The notes beneath the pieces are model-generated. The model ran no database searches, was not told the DNA's origin, and was given only the letters and a program-made list of their open reading frames with translations. Below are positions 5,949 to 9,593 of a stretch of DNA of 9,593 nt, one piece after another (the first letter of the stretch is position 1; each line of letters starts with the position of its first letter). The stretch comes from Anaerobutyricum stercoris. Its GTDB lineage: Bacteria; Bacillota; Clostridia; Lachnospirales; Lachnospiraceae. The DNA is taken from NCBI GenBank assembly GCA_019116455.1, contig DXBR01000108.1, positions 1 to 9,593 on the forward strand, in the 5' to 3' direction. The translations under genes were made by a program, and so were the position numbers.

Positions 5949-7993
5949 CATCGGAATATTTAAGACATGAGTATACATGGTCCAATCATTGTATCACAGG
6001 AAATGTACTGGGATGGGGGATGACAGCGTCTTCCTGTCCCAAAGACAGAGATATGCTCAGGGAGCTGGAAAAGACAGCTTCCGCTGCGGAGCCGGAGAGG
6101 GCAAAAGGAATCCCGGTAGAGGAACTTTCCTTTGTCCCTCTCTGTGGTTTTGTCAAGATGACGGTGATACCATGGGATTCCGGTGAGGACAACCGCAAAA
6201 ATAAAAAGGTGTTTCTGTATCAGCCAAAGGAAACATCCGCCAGCCCGGGAGTATACATGGCGCCCCGGGGATTTTGGGAAGATCAGCCGCAGGATGGCTA
6301 TCTTCCAGCGGTAAAAATCGAAGAGAGAGCTGAAAGGCCGGAAGACATTTTTATAAAAATGCATGTATATGACAGACTGCCTGATCTTCTTCGGGCGGTC
6401 TTTTGGTGCTTGTTTGAGAAAAAGCAGGGACTAAATTTTGCTGCCCCTTCCTGGAAACAGGAGGAGTTTGCCGAAAATGCCGGCGTACTCATGTATGCTA
6501 TCCACAGTATCCTTCCGGAATCGCTGAGAAAAAAGGCTGGTTATGTTTCTTATACGGAGCAGCCGGTGGGACGGGAGCCATTCTATTTTTCCAGAGAACC
6601 TCTCGGAGAAAGCTGTATCAATCTGTCAGAGTTTGAAAAACAGGAGTTTCCGCCGGTGACCTCGAAGCTTGAGGAGTATTTCTTCTATCATCTGTCGGAG
6701 TTCCTTGTGAAGAAGGACGACCTTTATGATAAGTTCTGGTCGGAGGCCGAGCAGTATTTAAAGACAAGTACCGGAGGCAATGAAGAAAGGAAACTTCAGT
6801 GGCTGTTTTATATGTTCTGCCAGAAACACGGGAAAGAATCTCTGGAAAAGAACGAATTTCTTCCGGGTATGCCGGAGCTGTTTTACTGGGCATCACGGGA
6901 GCCGGCGTTAAAAACTACTACAGAAGAAGTGAGGGCACTGATACATAAGGGAAGTTTCAGTCAGGAAGAAAAGGAGGAATACATTCGTATTCTTCTGGAA
7001 GGCTTTACAAAGAGGGCTCAGGAATCAGTATGCGGAGAGATTCACTGGCTGTTGTCCGCCATGTATGCGGTAGACAGGAAGAAGTTTCTGGAGCAGCTTG
7101 CAGTGATCAAAGAGAAAAATCCATTGGTTTATGCGCTGCTGCTGTCTCAAAATACAGAGCAGGAAGATTCATGGCAAAGGGCTGTTTTCAACGAAAATAC
7201 AAAGTCCTTTTCCAAAATGCAGGATTATGTCGGATTTCTTGAGAAGGCGGAGATCTCGCCGGAGCTGAAGAATCAGATCATTCTGGCGGGTATTCATCTG
7301 CTGAATCAGAATCTTTTTAAAAAAGAAAACTATGTACAGTTCGACGCTTTGATGCTGCGCCTTTCCAGAAAAGACCAGTGGGTGGAAATCCTGAAAGATT
7401 TTGTGAGAAATCAGTTGGAGCCGGAGGCGGAGAATCTGGACGACAATCAGTTAAAGACTGCCTGCTATGTGGAGCAGCTCCTTAAGAAATACGCGCCAAA
7501 GGAAGTGTCCGGCCTGCTGGCTGAGGAACGGAAGAGACGACGGAAACTCGAATTGCCGTCGGAGGAGGCTCAGGAGGCTGCCTATGAGGTGCAGGAGGAA
7601 GACGATGAAGATCCGGAAGAAATGACGGAACCGGGAACCCTGAAAGAAGCGCTTCTGGTGGGGTATCCGCAGGGATTTCTTACAGGATGCGCCCTCTATC
7701 TGTGTAATTATGCGCTGATGATCGGCCACTGGAAGATCGCGGTGGGTATGGCAGGCATGTGGCTGCTTTTCATGCTGAATTTTTACTACCTGATGATGCA
7801 CAAGGAACATAAATATCCATTTTGGAAAAATCTTGGCATGTGTATCCTGGAAGGTTATGTGATAGAATTTATTGCATCCCTGTTTTTATCCCAGAAGATC
7901 CGGCTGTCTTATTTTATTATTCTGGGAATTGCGGCTATCGCCGTGCAGGCGTTAAACATTTTCAGGAAAAGAATGGAAGAAGAGGAAGATTAA
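5945..7993 (+). CDS. GTPase-associated protein 1 (GAP1)-like protein with four C-terminal membrane segments
   Basis: The N-terminus (EYTWSNHCITGNVLGWGMTAS, roughly residues 9-29) has the look of the GAP1 N-terminal domain that occurs next to TRAFAC GTPases: a strand, a small Gly-rich turn and a G-x-G-x-x-A-S pattern. Residues about 60-540 are mostly alpha-helical, and I recognise no catalytic motif in them. An acidic linker (about 540-562, EEDDEDPEE) leads to four hydrophobic segments at about 575-595, 598-617, 628-648 and 655-673, ending in a charged tail (FRKRMEEEED). The product is therefore a 682-residue protein with a large cytosolic part and a membrane-embedded C-terminus. The start overlaps the GTPase stop in ATGA and has GAGGG 8 nt upstream. 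The GAP1 label rests on motif resemblance and gene context, not a search. The membrane segments could anchor the GTPase complex or form a membrane effector. Confidence 0.75.
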   Translation: MTSEYLRHEYTWSNHCITGNVLGWGMTASSCPKDRDMLRELEKTASAAEPERAKGIPVEELSFVPLCGFVKMTVIPWDSGEDNRKNKKVFLYQPKETSASPGVYMAPRGFWEDQPQDGYLPAVKIEERAERPEDIFIKMHVYDRLPDLLRAVFWCLFEKKQGLNFAAPSWKQEEFAENAGVLMYAIHSILPESLRKKAGYVSYTEQPVGREPFYFSREPLGESCINLSEFEKQEFPPVTSKLEEYFFYHLSEFLVKKDDLYDKFWSEAEQYLKTSTGGNEERKLQWLFYMFCQKHGKESLEKNEFLPGMPELFYWASREPALKTTTEEVRALIHKGSFSQEEKEEYIRILLEGFTKRAQESVCGEIHWLLSAMYAVDRKKFLEQLAVIKEKNPLVYALLLSQNTEQEDSWQRAVFNENTKSFSKMQDYVGFLEKAEISPELKNQIILAGIHLLNQNLFKKENYVQFDALMLRLSRKDQWVEILKDFVRNQLEPEAENLDDNQLKTACYVEQLLKKYAPKEVSGLLAEERKRRRKLELPSEEAQEAAYEVQEEDDEDPEEMTEPGTLKEALLVGYPQGFLTGCALYLCNYALMIGHWKIAVGMAGMWLLFMLNFYYLMMHKEHKYPFWKNLGMCILEGYVIEFIASLFLSQKIRLSYFIILGIAAIAVQALNIFRKRMEEEED

Positions 7994-9553
7994 ATGAGAG
8001 CACAGGATAACGCAGATCGTTTTCTGGAAGAAATAGAAAAAAAGCTGTCCGGAGCACAGAAGAACAGGAAGCCTTTTTCGCAGTTTCTGGAAGAAAAAAT
8101 GGATCAGTTCGACTACAGTAATACTTCTCTCGCTAAAAAGGTTTTCCACAGAGTAGAGAAAAAGGGAGAGGATGTGGTTCGCTATGTCCCGGTGACCAGA
8201 CAGACTATCGGGGCGTGGCTCAAAGGATCCATGCCGTCTTCCAGAGAAATATATATTACCCTGGGTATGGCATTTGATATGGGGCTTGATGAGATTAATT
8301 ATGTTCTTCTGGAGACATATATGGGCTATGGTCTTTACTGTAAAAATATTGAAGACGCCCTCTGGATCGCCCTCATCAACGGACTGTTTGACATTGACGA
8401 GATGGAAGAGGTTAAGGAGAGGATTGAAGAAATGCTGTCCGAGGAGCCGGAGGAATCAGAGACCCGCAGTCTCCCGACTATGGATCTTTGGGTGATGCTG
8501 TCTCAGGCAGGGTCGCTGGAGCAGTTTTATAATATCGTCCGCATGTACCGGGAAGAGTTTAAGGACGGAGCCAAACGGTTTGGCCAGTGTCTGGAAGAAG
8601 TTATAGAGGAGGAGTACGGCTACTATGAGAAAGCGGCCTGGCTGCTCAGGGACATCGGATGCATGCATTGTGAGGCGCAGTTTTCCAAGATAAAAGCAGG
8701 AAAAGCGGTGGTGACCAGGGAGTGGCTGCTGCGGTTCTGCATTGCTCTGCAGCCAAGCGTGGAATCCATTGAAAAGCTTCTGGCGAAGGCACAGATGGAA
8801 CCGCTGGGTATCACGCCGGCGGAGGTGATCATCGAGATGATCGCCAAATATAAGGCGGATTCCGTGGCGGACAGCCAGAAGATCTGGATGCTCATCGAGT
8901 CTGTGACGAAGGAGCTGCGGGAGAAAGGCTACGAGATTGAGGATGATCTGTGCCGGAAGTACGACTCCGTCTACGATGTGCCGTTCCAGCAGAAATGGTG
9001 GTTTTCTGCCTGTGTGGGCCATCAGCTTCTGGAGAATCAGAAAAGAAAAGATTACGGATATGAAAAGAACGGATATTGCCGTTATATCATGGTAGATCAG
9101 GTCCTGTTTGACGATATGAACCGCAATAAAAAGAGCACGGTTTTCCGTAAAAATGCATCTCAGTTTATATGCGGGGAGATACCGTGGCAGGAGATCGATG
9201 ACTGGCAGAAAGTGCCGGCGCTTGCTGTCGAAAAAGGCTTTCAGCCGGATACTTTTGATCTGGAGAAATTTGAGGATTATTGCTATATGCGCCGTCCGAG
9301 TCGGTTTTCCAAAGATTTCATCATGAATGATGTATATTTTTATTCTGCTCTTCTCTATTCTATCTGGACCGGAAAATGTTTCCAGAAAGACTTTGGAGAG
9401 ACAGAGGTGGAGGAACTCCGGGAGGAATTTGCCGTGGGCGGTCTGCAGGCAGAACGGCTCCTCCATATGATGGAAGAGAATCTTATGGATGGAGCGAAAT
9501 ATCAGGAAGACTGCGATATCGCTCATATGCTGTCGGCGCTGTTTGCCATGTAA
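7994..9553 (+). CDS. Large protein with two XRE-like helix-turn-helix units, C-terminal half unrecognised
   Basis: This 519-residue protein begins immediately after the previous stop (TAAATG), with GAGG 8 nt upstream, so it is translationally coupled. Residues about 44-130 form an XRE-like HTH: LAKKV, then VTRQTIGAWLKGSMPSS with the recognition helix, then LGMAFDMGLDEINYVL and a YGLY segment. Residues about 211-285 repeat the pattern: AAWLLRDIG, then FSKIKAGKAVVTREWLL, then ALQPSVESIEKLLAKAQ and a PLGITPAEVII segment. The two units are diverged copies of one fold. Residues 290-519 are helical and aromatic-rich (FQQKWWFSA, YCYMRRPSRFSK) with no motif I recognise. No membrane segments are seen. 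It may be a DNA-binding regulator of the operon or an effector using XRE-like domains as a scaffold; the sequence does not decide. A long minus-strand frame opposite its 3' half is a shadow of this gene. Confidence 0.82.
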   Translation: MRAQDNADRFLEEIEKKLSGAQKNRKPFSQFLEEKMDQFDYSNTSLAKKVFHRVEKKGEDVVRYVPVTRQTIGAWLKGSMPSSREIYITLGMAFDMGLDEINYVLLETYMGYGLYCKNIEDALWIALINGLFDIDEMEEVKERIEEMLSEEPEESETRSLPTMDLWVMLSQAGSLEQFYNIVRMYREEFKDGAKRFGQCLEEVIEEEYGYYEKAAWLLRDIGCMHCEAQFSKIKAGKAVVTREWLLRFCIALQPSVESIEKLLAKAQMEPLGITPAEVIIEMIAKYKADSVADSQKIWMLIESVTKELREKGYEIEDDLCRKYDSVYDVPFQQKWWFSACVGHQLLENQKRKDYGYEKNGYCRYIMVDQVLFDDMNRNKKSTVFRKNASQFICGEIPWQEIDDWQKVPALAVEKGFQPDTFDLEKFEDYCYMRRPSRFSKDFIMNDVYFYSALLYSIWTGKCFQKDFGETEVEELREEFAVGGLQAERLLHMMEENLMDGAKYQEDCDIAHMLSALFAM

Positions 9554-9593
9554 TGACGATTTTGGACACATTTGCGTAAAAATGAAGAAAAAG

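Noticed and set aside
8456..9571. 371-codon open frame on the minus strand
   Set aside because: It lies fully opposite the double-HTH gene, has no recognisable domain, and its composition (rich in His, Leu, Arg, Phe) is what an antisense shadow gives.
9582..9593. Start of a next gene (MKKK)
   Set aside because: Only four codons are visible and no good ribosome binding site precedes it, so I do not list it as a feature.

Overview
The window looks like chromosomal DNA of a low-to-moderate GC Gram-positive anaerobe, most likely a clostridial Lachnospiraceae-type organism. The reasons are strong AGGAGG-type ribosome binding sites, near-consensus sigma-A promoters, AraC regulators with N-terminal cupin-like domains, and the style of the truncated sugar-metabolism genes. 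This assignment is inference from sequence character, not from a search. I saw no tRNA, rRNA, CRISPR array or insertion sequence.

Region 1 (1-832) is a decayed catabolic operon. It holds a sn-glycerol-1-phosphate dehydrogenase cut off just after its NAD-binding glycine loop. Next comes a short stretch that reads like the last residues of a short-chain dehydrogenase/reductase (SDR). Last is the intact start (good RBS and ATG) of a sugar phosphate isomerase/epimerase that is lost after about 55 codons and runs into a terminator hairpin.

Region 2 (829-3811) holds three stand-alone genes: an AraC-type regulator on the minus strand with a near-perfect promoter; a complete sugar-phosphate nucleotidyltransferase on the plus strand; and a second AraC-type regulator on the minus strand. 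The nucleotidyltransferase and the second regulator overlap tail to tail by 44 bp. A terminator-like hairpin plus T7 for the nucleotidyltransferase transcript lies inside the regulator's antisense strand.

Region 3 (3868 to the window end) is the most interesting part. It is a tight four-gene operon behind an extended -10 promoter: (a) a single-pass membrane protein with a coiled coil and a small uncharacterised domain; (b) a TRAFAC-like GTPase with a split CPYC/CPYC zinc ribbon, G1, G3 and G5 motifs and a variant G4; (c) a 682-residue protein that resembles the GTPase-associated protein 1 (GAP1) class, with four C-terminal membrane segments; (d) a 519-residue protein with two XRE-like helix-turn-helix units and an unrecognised C-terminal half. 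Gene spacings are 15 bp, a 4-bp ATGA overlap and 0 bp, so translation is probably coupled. The layout matches the idea of membrane-linked, GTPase-centred biological conflict or signalling modules predicted by comparative genomics, with the effector possibly further downstream, outside the window. The second AraC gene is divergent from this operon and is a candidate regulator of it.
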